From Bacillota bacterium (GTDB lineage Bacteria; Bacillota; UBA4882; UBA8346), in the NCBI GenBank assembly GCA_029974635.1, contig JARKQY010000024.1, positions 310,001 to 374,000 on the forward strand: a DNA stretch of 64,000 nucleotides, written 5' to 3'. The position numbers and the translations under genes are program-made. This document shows positions 9,603-18,182 of this stretch, in pieces. The notes beneath the pieces are model-generated. The model made no database searches. It had not been told where the DNA came from and worked only from the letters and a program-made list of their open reading frames with translations. Position 1 is the stretch's first letter. Each line of letters opens with the position of its first letter.

Positions 9603-10361
9603 ATGCAAATAATAATTGAAGACAAAAGGGTAAAACATATTCCGGTACTGGATGTGTATCAAGGGGATCCATCGGAAAAGCAGCGCCTTATTATAATGCT
9701 GCATGGACTTACCAGTTCCAAAGAGACTGGCCTGGCCAATGCTTATCGTTTGGCGACGCAAGGATTCCGGATTGTTTTGTTTGACGCCTACCGGCATGGG
9801 GAATTGGCCGATGAACAGTTTCTAAGCTTGAATTATTTCCAAAAGACAATGGAGACAACCAATATTATCATTGAAACCGTAAAATATATCGATATATTGA
9901 TTGAGTACTACGAAGACAATGATGCGCTTTCAGGTAATATCGGATTAATCGGTTTTTCTATGGGCGGAGTCATTGTATATACATATATTTCCGGTGACAA
10001 GCATCCAGCTGTCAAGGCGGCTGTTCCGGTGGTGGCATCCCCGGCGGGGGGGACGCTGCGCCGGTTAATCCAAAAAGCGCCGCAATCGGAGCGGTATTGG
10101 GACGAGGCCAAGATAGCGTTGGCCGAACGGGAGGCGCCCATTCACCGCTTAAAAGAACTGAAAGATTTTCCCCTATTGATGTTGAACGGAGTTGTGGATG
10201 ATCATTTTGCCATTGAAGATGTCCGGGATTGTTATCATCAATTGCGTCAGAACTATACAGATAAAGAAAAAATTAAATTCATTGAATACCCGGATATCGG
10301 ACATCATGTAACCTCGGAAATGATTGATGAAGCTATTGTGTGGTTTAGGAAGTTTCTATGA
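9603..10361 (+). CDS. Alpha/beta hydrolase (esterase/peptidase-like)
   Basis: The fold is recognisable: LIIMLHGLTSSKE (oxyanion strand), nucleophile elbow GFSMGG with Ser119, an Asp in NGVVDDHF, and a late His in YPDIGHHV. The frame is open from 9447. The added 52 residues contain the intergenic hairpin and no domain, whereas ATG 9603 follows GGGGTGAT with about 7 nt spacing and opens directly into the domain (252 aa). It is cytosolic, resembling small prolyl-oligopeptidase/acyl-esterase-like hydrolases (YitV type). The substrate is unknown. It follows topB by about 210 bp and ends before a 306-bp promoter region. Confidence 0.75.
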   Translation: MQIIIEDKRVKHIPVLDVYQGDPSEKQRLIIMLHGLTSSKETGLANAYRLATQGFRIVLFDAYRHGELADEQFLSLNYFQKTMETTNIIIETVKYIDILIEYYEDNDALSGNIGLIGFSMGGVIVYTYISGDKHPAVKAAVPVVASPAGGTLRRLIQKAPQSERYWDEAKIALAEREAPIHRLKELKDFPLLMLNGVVDDHFAIEDVRDCYHQLRQNYTDKEKIKFIEYPDIGHHVTSEMIDEAIVWFRKFL

Positions 10362-10497
10362 TATGAATGGTTACGGACTTTTTATTAGAAATAAAAGTGT
10401 TTTACATGAAGAATTATTTTCAATATGAAATTAATTGATGAAAAACAAAATATGAAATAACTATTGTAAATTTGTATTGTGCGATTATTATAAATGA

Positions 10498-10526
10498 TTG
10501 ACTCGACCTGGAAAAAGTGATACACT
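10498..10526 (+). promoter_or_regulatory. Sigma-A promoter for the ROK/PIG-L pair
   Basis: TTGACT (10498-10503), a 17-bp spacer and TACACT (10521-10526) lie about 140 bp upstream of the ROK-like gene. The untranslated leader has no hairpin or riboswitch I can recognise. The rest of the 10362-10667 gap is AT-rich and shows nothing else. Confidence 0.6.
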
Positions 10527-10667
10527 AATTATAGATAATTTCATAGTGATTGAAAGTTGGAGCCGATTTCTTCCCCCGTAATGTGAATGGTTGAGAGGCA
10601 CCATGAAAAGGAAATAGCGCAGATAATTTTGGAATTAAAGTTTTACTTTAATTAAGGAGGACTGGAA

Positions 10668-12089
10668 ATGCTCGCTGAACTGAAAAAGGAAGCGGCTTTA
10701 GATCCGGGATTCAAACCGGCGCTACTGGAAAACCGGGCCTTTCTACAAGCAGTTGAGGAATCAGGCCGGGGTATACCGGTTAAGATCGCTTTGGAACGGG
10801 AAAGCGGCCAGATTGCAGTTTATCAAACCAAGGTTTTCCCTGAAAACCAAGGAATGGATGAAGCAAATTTCAAGCATGTCGAGCGTTTAATCAAGACGAT
10901 TTTATGGATCAAAGGCGGCTGGAAGATAAGTATCAGCGCCCCCAAATCCATTTGTGAGTATATTCAAAAAGCTTATTCCAAGGGCGGGATAAGGGAATTT
11001 GACGCCCAGTTTATGACCCGGGTTTACGAGCGTAAGTTTGCCGTAGAGTTGGTGGCTGATGAACAAGTGCCGTCCGCCTTTGAAAAGGCTGAATCCGCCG
11101 GTGGCAATTTAGACGGTTGCAGGATTGGGTTTGATGCCGGTGGCAGCGACCGGAAAGTGGCGGCTGTCCAGGACGGGAAGGTTGTTTTTAGCGAGGAAGT
11201 GGTTTGGCATCCCAAAACCCAAAGTGATCCCGAGTATCATTATCAAGAGATCAAAGCGGCGATTCAGCGGGCGGCCTCCCATTTGCCTCGGGTGGATGCC
11301 ATCGGGGTTAGCTCGGCGGGAATATATGTTAATAACCGGGCGATGGTGGCTTCGCTGTTTATCAAAATACCTCAGGATTCATTTGATGCGCGAATTAAAG
11401 ATATTTATGTTAATATTGCAAAGGAAATGGGTGACATCCCCATTGAAGTCAGAAATGACGGTGATGTAACGGCATTAGCCGGCGCTATGAATCTCAACGA
11501 TACTAAAATACTGGGAATCGCCATGGGTACCAGTGAAGCGGCCGGATATGTCGATGGCAATGGCAATATTACCGGGTGCCTTAATGAGTTGGCTTTTGTT
11601 CCGGTAGATTTTAATCCGGAAGCCGCTGTGGATGAATGGTCCGGAGATTATGGCTGTGGTGTCAAATATTTTTCCCAGGATGCGGTGATTAAGTTGGCCC
11701 CGGCGGCTGGCATTGACCTGCCCGCTGAGTTGACTCCCGCTGACAAATTAAAAATCGTCCAGCAATTGATGAAGAACGGTGACCAAAAGGCCCGCCGGAT
11801 ATATGAAACCATTGGAATTTACCTGGGATATACCCTTGCTTATTACGCCGAATTTTATGATATAGCCCATTGCCTGATTTTGGGGCGCGTTACCTCCGGA
11901 GAAGGAGGAAATGTGATTCTACAAACCGCGGGAGAGGTTTTAAGGCTGGAATTCCCGGAACTAGTGGCTTCCATAGCCCTGCATCTGCCGGATGAAAATG
12001 ACCGCCGCGTAGGTCAGGCCATTGCTGCCGCAAGTTTACCGGTGATTTCGTCCGAACCGGCGAATTCCCTATATGATCGCGAAGAATGA
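10668..12089 (+). CDS. ROK-like (ASKHA) sugar kinase/regulator-family protein
   Basis: The 473-residue protein has an N-terminal extension of about 145 residues without a recognised motif. It is followed by an ASKHA fold: phosphate-1 strand RIGFDAGGSDRKVAAV near 150, DAIGVSSAG, phosphate-2 region RNDGDVTALAGA near 263, and AMGTSEAAGYVD. The ROK zinc-binding GHxxxxxxxxxCxCGxxGC motif is not seen. Instead YGCGVKYFSQDA occurs, so it is a divergent member. A role as N-acyl sugar kinase is plausible because a PIG-L deacetylase follows 27 bp later, but this is inference. RBS AAGGAGG is strong. Confidence 0.55.
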   Translation: MLAELKKEAALDPGFKPALLENRAFLQAVEESGRGIPVKIALERESGQIAVYQTKVFPENQGMDEANFKHVERLIKTILWIKGGWKISISAPKSICEYIQKAYSKGGIREFDAQFMTRVYERKFAVELVADEQVPSAFEKAESAGGNLDGCRIGFDAGGSDRKVAAVQDGKVVFSEEVVWHPKTQSDPEYHYQEIKAAIQRAASHLPRVDAIGVSSAGIYVNNRAMVASLFIKIPQDSFDARIKDIYVNIAKEMGDIPIEVRNDGDVTALAGAMNLNDTKILGIAMGTSEAAGYVDGNGNITGCLNELAFVPVDFNPEAAVDEWSGDYGCGVKYFSQDAVIKLAPAAGIDLPAELTPADKLKIVQQLMKNGDQKARRIYETIGIYLGYTLAYYAEFYDIAHCLILGRVTSGEGGNVILQTAGEVLRLEFPELVASIALHLPDENDRRVGQAIAAASLPVISSEPANSLYDREE

Positions 12090-12116
12090 AAACCTGTCTT
12101 ATGGAGGTAATTTGGC

Positions 12117-12968
12117 ATGCAGTTAAATAAGCCGGGCGCTGAAATTTATATCCCTGACGGGGCCTCCCTGGAAACGGCTCTGGCCCGTACTACCGTCATG
12201 GCCATCTCCGCCCATCAGGATGATATAGAGTTAATGGCGTATGACGGAATTTTAAAATGCTTTGGAAAACAAGATTCCTGGTTTACGGGAGTTGTGGTCA
12301 CCGATGGCCGTGGAAGCCCCCGAGACGGCCTTTATGCTGCCTATAGTGATGATCAAATGCAGCAAATCCGTAAGTTAGAGCAAAAAAAAGCGGCTTTTGT
12401 GGGGGAGTATTCGGCTCAGTTCTTGTTAAATTACGGGAGCTCCGAAGTGAAGGATCCCGCCAACACCACCGTCATCGCCGAATTTAAAGAACTCATTCTT
12501 CAAGCCCGTCCCCGGGTGATTTATACGCATAATCTAGCTGATAAACATGATACTCATGTAGCCACCGCCGTAAAAGTAGTGAAAGCTGTCCGGGAGCTTT
12601 CGGAAGACGCAAGACCGGAGCGGCTTTACGGTTGCGAGGTCTGGCGCGACCTGGACTGGCTCCTTGATGAAGAGAAAGTTATTTTTGATGTGACGGAACA
12701 TGAAAATCTGGCTGCGGCAGTGATGGGAGTTTTCGATTCGCAGATTTGCGGCGGTAAGCGTTATGATCTGGCGATTATGGGTCGTCGCAGGGCCAATGCC
12801 ACTTTTTCGGCCTCTCACGGGACAGACACCGCTCAGGCGTTGAGTTATGCAATGGATTTAACGCCGTTGATTGCCGATCCAAATATGGATATCGCTACAT
12901 ATGTTTTGCAATCCATTGAACGCTTCGCTCAACAGGTAAAAACGAAAATAAAACAGTTTAATCCTTAG
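12117..12968 (+). CDS. PIG-L (LmbE-like) family deacetylase
   Basis: The 283-residue protein shows the zinc motif AHQDD at residues 32-36, the PIG-L family H-x-D-D signature. A later HNLADKHDTHVATA segment supplies the third metal ligand. Family members remove N-acetyl groups from GlcNAc-containing substrates. The gene lies 27 bp after the ROK-like gene and has RBS GGAGG before ATG 12117, so the pair is one operon, closed by a strong terminator at 13023. A coupled deacetylation and phosphorylation of an amino sugar is likely; the actual substrate is unknown. Confidence 0.8.
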   Translation: MQLNKPGAEIYIPDGASLETALARTTVMAISAHQDDIELMAYDGILKCFGKQDSWFTGVVVTDGRGSPRDGLYAAYSDDQMQQIRKLEQKKAAFVGEYSAQFLLNYGSSEVKDPANTTVIAEFKELILQARPRVIYTHNLADKHDTHVATAVKVVKAVRELSEDARPERLYGCEVWRDLDWLLDEEKVIFDVTEHENLAAAVMGVFDSQICGGKRYDLAIMGRRRANATFSASHGTDTAQALSYAMDLTPLIADPNMDIATYVLQSIERFAQQVKTKIKQFNP

Positions 12969-13022
12969 CATTTGGATTATAAAGCTTTCTTCCTTAACTC
13001 CTTACTCCACTCCTCTTTCTTG

Positions 13023-13062
13023 ACTTCTGACGGCCGCTCAAAGCGGCCGTCAGAAGTTTTTA
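13023..13062 (+). terminator. Strong intrinsic terminator
   Basis: A perfect 16-bp stem (13023-13038 with 13042-13057), CAA loop and following TTTTT end the ROK/PIG-L operon. It lies about 110 bp from the convergent ABC-exporter stop codon. Confidence 0.92.
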
Positions 13063-13076
13063 TCATTACATCCTGC

Positions 13077-13163
13077 TAACATGAGTCCGGCAAGTCACTT
13101 TTAAAATTGCCTTAGTAAGTCGTCGTATGCAGGGATTTACTAAGGATGTCGGACTTGCGGGAT
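13077..13163. repeat. TCCGGCAAGT-ended palindromic element, copy 1
   Basis: It begins TAACATGAGTCCGGCAAGTC and ends GGACTTGCGGGA, so the outer parts are imperfect inverted repeats. CCTTAGTAA and TTACTAAGG form an inner stem. The first 45 bp align with 49322-49365 and share the CGGCAAGTC...AATTG word with 48040-48086. Confidence 0.6.
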
Positions 13164-13169
13164 CACAGT

Positions 13170-14972
13170 CTAGATCACCGCTTCTTCCGATGATTCATTT
13201 AAAAATTTAAATTGCGCGGTATATAGCTCATAATAAAGACCTTTTCCCTTTAATAACTCTCCGTGAGTTCCGATTTCTTTGATCCTGCCATGCGCAATTA
13301 CAATGATCCGGTCTGCATTCCGGATAGTGGATAGCCGGTGCGCAATGACAAATGATGTCCGGCCTTTGAGTAATTGCTCGATCCCTTTTTGAACCAGCCG
13401 TTCCGTATGGGTATCAATCCCGGCCGTTGCTTCATCAAGGATCAGAATCCTAGGATTGGCAAGCAATGCCCGGGCAAAAGCGATCTGTTGGCGTTGGCCA
13501 AAGGAGAGCCTGGAGCCCCGTTCGTTTACATCGGTATCGTAACCTTTTTCCAGCTTCATGATAAAATCATGGGCGTGAACCGCCCGGGCAACCGCGATAA
13601 TTTCCTCATCGGTGGCATCCAGTTTGCCGTAGCGAATATTCTCCTTGATACTGCCCGAAAACAAATAAGTATCCTGTAAAACGATACCCATTTGGCTGCG
13701 TAGGCTTTCCAGGGTTGTGTTTTTTATATTATAGCCGTCAATCATGACTGCGCCGTGATCGGTTTCATAAAAACGGCTGATGAGATTTACCAGGCTGGTT
13801 TTGCCGGCCCCCGTGGGACCGACCAGGGCAATGGTTTCCCCGGGTTTTACCCGCAGGTTAATCTCTTTCAATACGGTTTGATCATCCTCATAACCGAAGG
13901 AAACATTATCAAAGACCACCTCACCCCGGATCGGGGGTATGGAGATGGCGTCCGGACGGTCTTGAATATCGGATTCAATGTCCAGGATCTCAAAAATACG
14001 TTCCGCCCCGGACATATTGGAGACCAAGGTATTGTATAAATTGCTGATTTCCATGACCGGTTGCCATAGCATCCCGATATACCCGGTAAATGCGATTAAA
14101 AGTCCCACAGTGATGGTTCCGGTGTTCAATAGGTGAACACCACACCAAAATACCGCTACTGTGCCAATCCCCCAGGAGAGTTCCACCGAGGGCCAGAAAA
14201 AGTCGTTCAGGCGGACCGCTCTGACAAAAGCCTGCAGACTATCCCGCAACAGTTCAATAAAGGTTTTACTGGTTCTGGTTTCGGCCGTAAAACTCTGCAC
14301 CACCCGGATTCCGGTGAAGTTTTCATGGGTAAAGGCATTGGTGTTGGATATCTTTTTACGATGGATCTGCCACCGTTTGTGGGAGAAAACTTGAATGTAG
14401 GCCATAAATGCGATGAGCAACGGCAAGGTTGCAAAGGAAAGCAAAGCTAATTTTACATTCATGGTCAACATGATAATTATCACCGCGAAAATGGTTGCCA
14501 GATCAGGAATGAGATTGGTGACACTATTGGTAAACAAGTCATTTAAAGAGTTAACATCCCCGATAATCCGGGCTAAGATTTTTCCCGCCGGCCTGCTGTC
14601 AAAAAACGAGAAAGAAAGTCTTTGAATATGGGTGTATAACTGCTGCCGGATGGTTAATAAGATGCGGTTGGTCACCCCGGCCATGATCAGAATCCGTTTT
14701 TTGGTGCCGGCCATGGCGATGATTTTTAAAATGATCATTCCTATTCCGATAATAAACAATCCTCGTACATCTTGGGCGGCAATATATTTATCAATGGCCA
14801 GTTTCATAAAATAAGGATTTAATAATTCAATGCCGATGACGAGTCCCATCAAAAGCACGGTGAGAAAAACCTGAAGTTTGTATGGCTTCAGATAGCCCAG
14901 CAATCTCTTGATGATAACGATATTCATGGTTTCTTTTACGTTTTCATCTTCGGTGGCTGTATTAAAGGGCAT
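13170..14972 (-). CDS. ABC exporter half-transporter, BmrD/YheH-like
   Basis: The 600-residue half-exporter has six transmembrane helices in residues about 30-320 (first helix VFLTVLLMGLVIGIEL). The nucleotide-binding domain has Walker A GPTGAGKTS near 385, signature LSFGQRQQ near 487 and Walker B ILILDEATAGID. The signature has F instead of the usual GG in LSGGQ, typical of one subunit of asymmetric heterodimers with a degenerate site. Its ATG overlaps the stop of the upstream half-transporter (TAATG), so the two are coupled and likely form a heterodimer as in BmrC/BmrD. Expression is probably controlled by the leader at 16720-17145. The substrate is unknown; multidrug export is the family expectation. 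Confidence 0.82.
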   Translation of the reverse strand: MPFNTATEDENVKETMNIVIIKRLLGYLKPYKLQVFLTVLLMGLVIGIELLNPYFMKLAIDKYIAAQDVRGLFIIGIGMIILKIIAMAGTKKRILIMAGVTNRILLTIRQQLYTHIQRLSFSFFDSRPAGKILARIIGDVNSLNDLFTNSVTNLIPDLATIFAVIIIMLTMNVKLALLSFATLPLLIAFMAYIQVFSHKRWQIHRKKISNTNAFTHENFTGIRVVQSFTAETRTSKTFIELLRDSLQAFVRAVRLNDFFWPSVELSWGIGTVAVFWCGVHLLNTGTITVGLLIAFTGYIGMLWQPVMEISNLYNTLVSNMSGAERIFEILDIESDIQDRPDAISIPPIRGEVVFDNVSFGYEDDQTVLKEINLRVKPGETIALVGPTGAGKTSLVNLISRFYETDHGAVMIDGYNIKNTTLESLRSQMGIVLQDTYLFSGSIKENIRYGKLDATDEEIIAVARAVHAHDFIMKLEKGYDTDVNERGSRLSFGQRQQIAFARALLANPRILILDEATAGIDTHTERLVQKGIEQLLKGRTSFVIAHRLSTIRNADRIIVIAHGRIKEIGTHGELLKGKGLYYELYTAQFKFLNESSEEAVI

Positions 14973-16720
14973 TATCTCGCCTCCTCATTTTGAAGTTCAA
15001 GCAAACCTTGAAATTGTTCACAGTATGTTTCATAATAGCGTTGTTTCAAGGCTAACAACTGCCGGTGGGTGCCCCGTTCCACGATTTCCCCGCTTTCCAT
15101 GATGATGATCTCATCGGCGTTTTTAACCGCCGAAATCCGGTGGGCGATAATCAGCTTTGAAATCCCGGTGTAGCTGTCCAGGGCTTTTTGGATCCGGTAT
15201 TCGGTCTCCATGTCCAGGTTCGAAGTGGCATCATCCAGAATCAAAATCGGGCTGTTTTTAACCAGCGCCCGGGCAATGGAAATCCGTTGTTTTTGGCCAC
15301 CCGATAGTCCAATACCGCGTTCTCCGATAACCGTTTCGATCTCGGCAGGGAGTTCTTTTAAAAACTCTTCGACTCCAGCAGTGACGACTGTGGCTCTGAT
15401 TTGACTCTCCGAGGCCTCCGGATTTCCAAAACGAATATTTTCAGCGATGGTCTCCGAAAACAGAAATGTATCCTGCATGATAACGGCAATTTGTTTTCGT
15501 AATAAGTTTAAAGGCAGCTCCTTGATATTAATCCCGTCCAAAAAGATGCCGCCGGTGGTGCAATCGTAATACCGGCCGATTAAATTAATCAGGGAGCTCT
15601 TTCCGGAGCCGGTAACCCCCATAATCGCCAGTGTTTTCCCAGGGTTAACCTCCAGATTGATGTTTTTTAAAATAGGGATACCATTATGTTCGAAGCCTAC
15701 ATTTTTAAATGCGATATGTCCATAAATCTTTGACGGAACCACCGGACGCTCCGGTTCTTTAACGGTAGGTTCCGTTTCAAACAGGTTTTGTAATTTTTTA
15801 AGTGAAGCCTGACATTGTGCAATCATGTTCGTAAGCCATCCCAGCATGCGCATGGGCCAGATAAGCATAAAAATATAATTACTAAAGGCTACCAGTGTTC
15901 CGATGGAGATCTCCTTTTCAATCACCAATAAGCCTCCAGCCGTTGTAGTTAATACGATGACCAGGTTGGTAAGAAACTCAATTTTCGGGAAATGCCAGCC
16001 CCATACTTTTGCTTGTTCCACATTCAATTTGTAATTCTCCTGATTTTGTTCCAAAAATTTTTGGATCTCATATTTTTCGCGGCCAAAGGCTTTCACCAGC
16101 CGGACTCCGGCAATGTTTTCCTGGGCGGTAGTATTGATGATCACCCCCTGGTCGCTAATCTTGCCATAGACTTCACCGATATGCCTTTCAAGCCGGAAGG
16201 CGATCCAGGCGATAAAGGGCATTACCGCCAAACAAACCAAAGCCAGCTTCCAGTTCAGGGAGAACAATAATATGGAGGAGACCAGAAAGTAAATTAATTG
16301 CTCAGCAAACAACATGATTCCAAAAGCAACGGTCCGCCAGATATTATCGACATCCTCTTTGAGCCGGGCCATCAGTTCGCCGGTATTGATGCCGTCAAAG
16401 AATACAAAGGAAAGTGACTGCAAATGGTTGAAAAGATCGCGGCGCAGATCGGCCACTACTTTTTGGCTGCCGTAATCGAATAAATACTCTTTGGCATATC
16501 CTGTAACCACGCGGCCCAAGGTGATTCCCAGTAAGCCGAGGAGCGCCCCCTGAAAGAGTTTCAAATTGCCCCCGATGATTACTTCATCAATAATCAGTTT
16601 TTGTAAACGGGGATTGAACATATCCAGTCCTATGCCAATCAGCATCGCGCCAAGGGCCGGCAGGAAGAAGGCTTTATAAGCTGTCAGATATCGAAATAAC
16701 CGTTTCAATGAATCCGCCAT
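14972..16720 (-). CDS. ABC exporter half-transporter, BmrC/YheI-like
   Basis: The 582-residue protein has six transmembrane helices in about 1-310 and a nucleotide-binding domain with Walker A GVTGSGKSS near 368, canonical signature LSGGQKQR near 471 and Walker B ILILDDATSNLD. The residue after Walker B is Asp rather than Glu, the usual non-catalytic substitution seen in heterodimeric exporters. Length matches B. subtilis BmrC (585). It is the first gene after a 390-nt leader containing a small ORF and two terminators, the layout described for B. subtilis bmrB-bmrC-bmrD. The partner subunit follows with overlapping codons. Confidence 0.82.
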   Translation of the reverse strand: MADSLKRLFRYLTAYKAFFLPALGAMLIGIGLDMFNPRLQKLIIDEVIIGGNLKLFQGALLGLLGITLGRVVTGYAKEYLFDYGSQKVVADLRRDLFNHLQSLSFVFFDGINTGELMARLKEDVDNIWRTVAFGIMLFAEQLIYFLVSSILLFSLNWKLALVCLAVMPFIAWIAFRLERHIGEVYGKISDQGVIINTTAQENIAGVRLVKAFGREKYEIQKFLEQNQENYKLNVEQAKVWGWHFPKIEFLTNLVIVLTTTAGGLLVIEKEISIGTLVAFSNYIFMLIWPMRMLGWLTNMIAQCQASLKKLQNLFETEPTVKEPERPVVPSKIYGHIAFKNVGFEHNGIPILKNINLEVNPGKTLAIMGVTGSGKSSLINLIGRYYDCTTGGIFLDGINIKELPLNLLRKQIAVIMQDTFLFSETIAENIRFGNPEASESQIRATVVTAGVEEFLKELPAEIETVIGERGIGLSGGQKQRISIARALVKNSPILILDDATSNLDMETEYRIQKALDSYTGISKLIIAHRISAVKNADEIIIMESGEIVERGTHRQLLALKQRYYETYCEQFQGLLELQNEEAR

Positions 16721-16796
16721 CCTTTTTTATTAACTTTGAGGCCAATCCTCATTTCATGATGATACAAATCAATACTCGTCTTTGACAGAACCTATA

Positions 16797-16835
16797 AAAT
16801 AGAAAAAAGGCCATTAGTGAACCCTTTGGCCTTTT
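16797..16835 (-). terminator. Leader terminator 2 of ABC-exporter operon
   Basis: Read leftwards, AAAAGGCCA and TGGCCTTTT (16805-16813 with 16827-16835) form a 9-bp stem followed by a U-rich run (TTTTTTCTATTTT). It lies about 80 nt before the BmrC-like start, so it must be read through or prevented for the operon to be expressed. Confidence 0.75.
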
Positions 16836-16858
16836 GGTAACTGTCAGGTTTTAACCAT

Positions 16859-16894
16859 AAAATGAAAAAGCCGCGGGAGGAAATATCACCGCGG
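16859..16894 (-). terminator. Leader terminator 1 / attenuator of ABC-exporter operon
   Basis: Read leftwards, CCGCGG (16889-16894) pairs with CCGCGG (16871-16876) and is followed by CTTTTTCATTTT. An alternative pairing of AATATC with GATATT (16882-16887, 16897-16902) would enclose the first CCGCGG arm and block this terminator. It begins 22 nt after the leader-ORF stop. Confidence 0.72.
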
Positions 16895-16915
16895 TCGATA
16901 TTCATAGATCAAAAA

Positions 16916-17011
16916 TTATCTAACCTTTATTCTACCGGAGGCGGGGATATTATATGAATCGATTCGATAATTAAACTGCGATCCAGTATCTGCAGAAAAC
17001 CAAATCTTCAT
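16916..17011 (-). CDS. 31-aa leader peptide of the ABC exporter operon (candidate)
   Basis: ATG at 17011 follows an excellent ribosome site, AAAGGAGG, 9 nt upstream, and the frame closes with TAA after 31 codons. The peptide begins MKIWFSADTGSQFNYRID and ends in a basic GRIKVR tail. It sits about 100 nt downstream of a consensus sigma-A promoter and just upstream of an antiterminator/terminator pair. I infer a sensory leader whose stalled ribosome changes RNA folding, like bmrB of B. subtilis, known for ribosome-mediated attenuation. No sequence identity to BmrB is claimed. The codon content does not show a single-amino-acid run, so antibiotic-induced ribosome stalling is likelier than amino-acid sensing. 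Confidence 0.72.
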   Translation of the reverse strand: MKIWFSADTGSQFNYRIDSYNIPASGRIKVR

Positions 17012-17115
17012 TTAACCCGACCTCCTTTGTGATTTTTCACTATTCATAACGATAAAAAGAATATATCTGTGCCGGATTCAACTATCGCAAAGCGATTACC
17101 ATTGACAACAAATTG

Positions 17116-17145
17116 ATTATATAATCAAAACCTGGAAAATGTCAA
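17116..17145 (-). promoter_or_regulatory. Consensus sigma-A promoter with palindromic -10 region
   Basis: Read leftwards, TTGACA (17145-17140), an 18-bp spacer and TATAAT (17121-17116) precede the ABC-exporter leader. The -10 lies inside a perfect 16-bp palindrome, TTGATTATATAATCAA (17113-17128 region), which could bind a dimeric regulator. A small hairpin ATCGC-TTT-GCGAT (17084-17096) follows in the leader. Confidence 0.85.
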
Positions 17146-17228
17146 GAAATTTATTTAAGGTGAATAATTTTTGTTATCTGATAAGGGACCTTTTTCACAC
17201 AACTTCTAGTGGCCGCGTTAAAAATAAT

Positions 17229-17265
17229 GAGGCTGCAAATGAAACAGCCTTCTTGATTTTTTTTT
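17229..17265 (+). terminator. Terminator-like hairpin upstream of response regulator
   Basis: AGGCTG (17230-17235) pairs with CAGCCT (17245-17250), followed by TTCTTGATTTTTTTTT. No plus-strand gene ends before it, so it may insulate the response-regulator gene from read-through originating further left. Confidence 0.55.
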
Positions 17266-17281
17266 ATAATACAAATACAAT
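17253..17281 (+). promoter_or_regulatory. Candidate promoter of the response regulator gene
   Basis: TTGATT (17253-17258) and TACAAT (17276-17281) are 17 bp apart, with the start codon 60 bp downstream. The -35 lies in the tail of the hairpin at 17229-17265. Confidence 0.5.
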
Positions 17282-17341
17282 AGACATAGTTAATATATTA
17301 CATGATTATTACTCCGGTTTCGGGCTCTGAAGGAGGAAATA

Positions 17342-17968
17342 ATGGACAAAATTAAAGTTGCAGTTGTAGATGATGATCCCGATTGGATTAAACAAACCAT
17401 CATCTTTATCAATAACCAGGAGGACATGCTGGTGGCTTGGTCCGCCACTACCAAGGATGAGGCAATCCAATTTGCTGTTAATTCCAACATAGATGTCATT
17501 TTGATGGATATCAACCTGGACGGAACATCGCAAAATTATGACGGAGTTACTGCGGCTAGAGAAATTCTGGAGATTCAACCGGTAAAAATCATCATGATGA
17601 CTTCGATTTCCGATGAAATAATTATCAAAAAATCCATAATTGCAGGGGCTGTAAATTATATTCTCAAAGAGGATTTTCGTCAGATCCCGAATGCAATCCG
17701 GTCAGCCTGCAAACAAACCTCGCCCCTGGAGATTATTTTTAAGGATTACTCCAAATTGAAGGAATCGGAACAATTGAATGAGTTAACCCCTACGGAACGG
17801 CAAATCTTTCTGCTATTCAAAGAGGGTTATACAAAAGATAAAATTTGTAATGACTTATATATAAGTGAAGGAACTCTGAAAAAACATATCAGCAATATTC
17901 TAAAGAAACTTGCTGCCGGAAGCATAAAAGAAGCAATTCGGCTCGTAAAATCAAAGATCATGTCCTAG
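17342..17968 (+). CDS. Response regulator, NarL/FixJ (LuxR-type HTH) family
   Basis: The 208-residue protein has a receiver domain: acidic pocket VDDDPDW at 9-15, phospho-acceptor Asp56 in VILMDINLDG, and conserved Lys in ILKED near 115. A C-terminal LuxR-type HTH has LTPTERQIFLLFKEGYTKDKI, with SEGTLKKHISNILKKL as the recognition helix. It should activate or repress genes when phosphorylated. No histidine kinase is adjacent, so it is an orphan here. RBS AAGGAGG precedes ATG 17342, and a terminator follows at 18051. Because the exporter promoter lies divergently 200 bp away, local regulation is possible but unproven. Confidence 0.88.
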   Translation: MDKIKVAVVDDDPDWIKQTIIFINNQEDMLVAWSATTKDEAIQFAVNSNIDVILMDINLDGTSQNYDGVTAAREILEIQPVKIIMMTSISDEIIIKKSIIAGAVNYILKEDFRQIPNAIRSACKQTSPLEIIFKDYSKLKESEQLNELTPTERQIFLLFKEGYTKDKICNDLYISEGTLKKHISNILKKLAAGSIKEAIRLVKSKIMS

Positions 17969-18050
17969 CGCAGGGTTGGTTGTTTTTGTAAGTAATTTAT
18001 AAGAAAAGAACCACATTCCTCAAAATATAGATAGAGAGCAAGATTTACCC

Positions 18051-18078
18051 AAGGAGTATAAAAAATACTCCTTTTTTG
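18051..18078 (+). terminator. Intrinsic terminator after response regulator
   Basis: AAGGAGTAT (18051-18059) pairs with ATACTCCTT (18065-18073) around an A-rich loop, followed by TTTTTGTT. Confidence 0.9.
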
Positions 18079-18182
18079 TTGTAAAGGAGTAAAAATTTTA
18101 GACTGTTATTCAATTTAAAAAAAAACTATAATTTGAATTACAGATAAATAGAGAGGGAATGTAGGAATTAAAGGTACTTAAA

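Noticed and set aside
10362-10667. Riboswitch in the leader of the ROK/PIG-L operon
   Set aside because: I could not find a conserved core of any known riboswitch or a terminator hairpin.
17139-17330. 63-codon plus-strand open frame before the response regulator
   Set aside because: No ribosome site, overlaps the exporter promoter and a terminator, and the composition is not protein-like.
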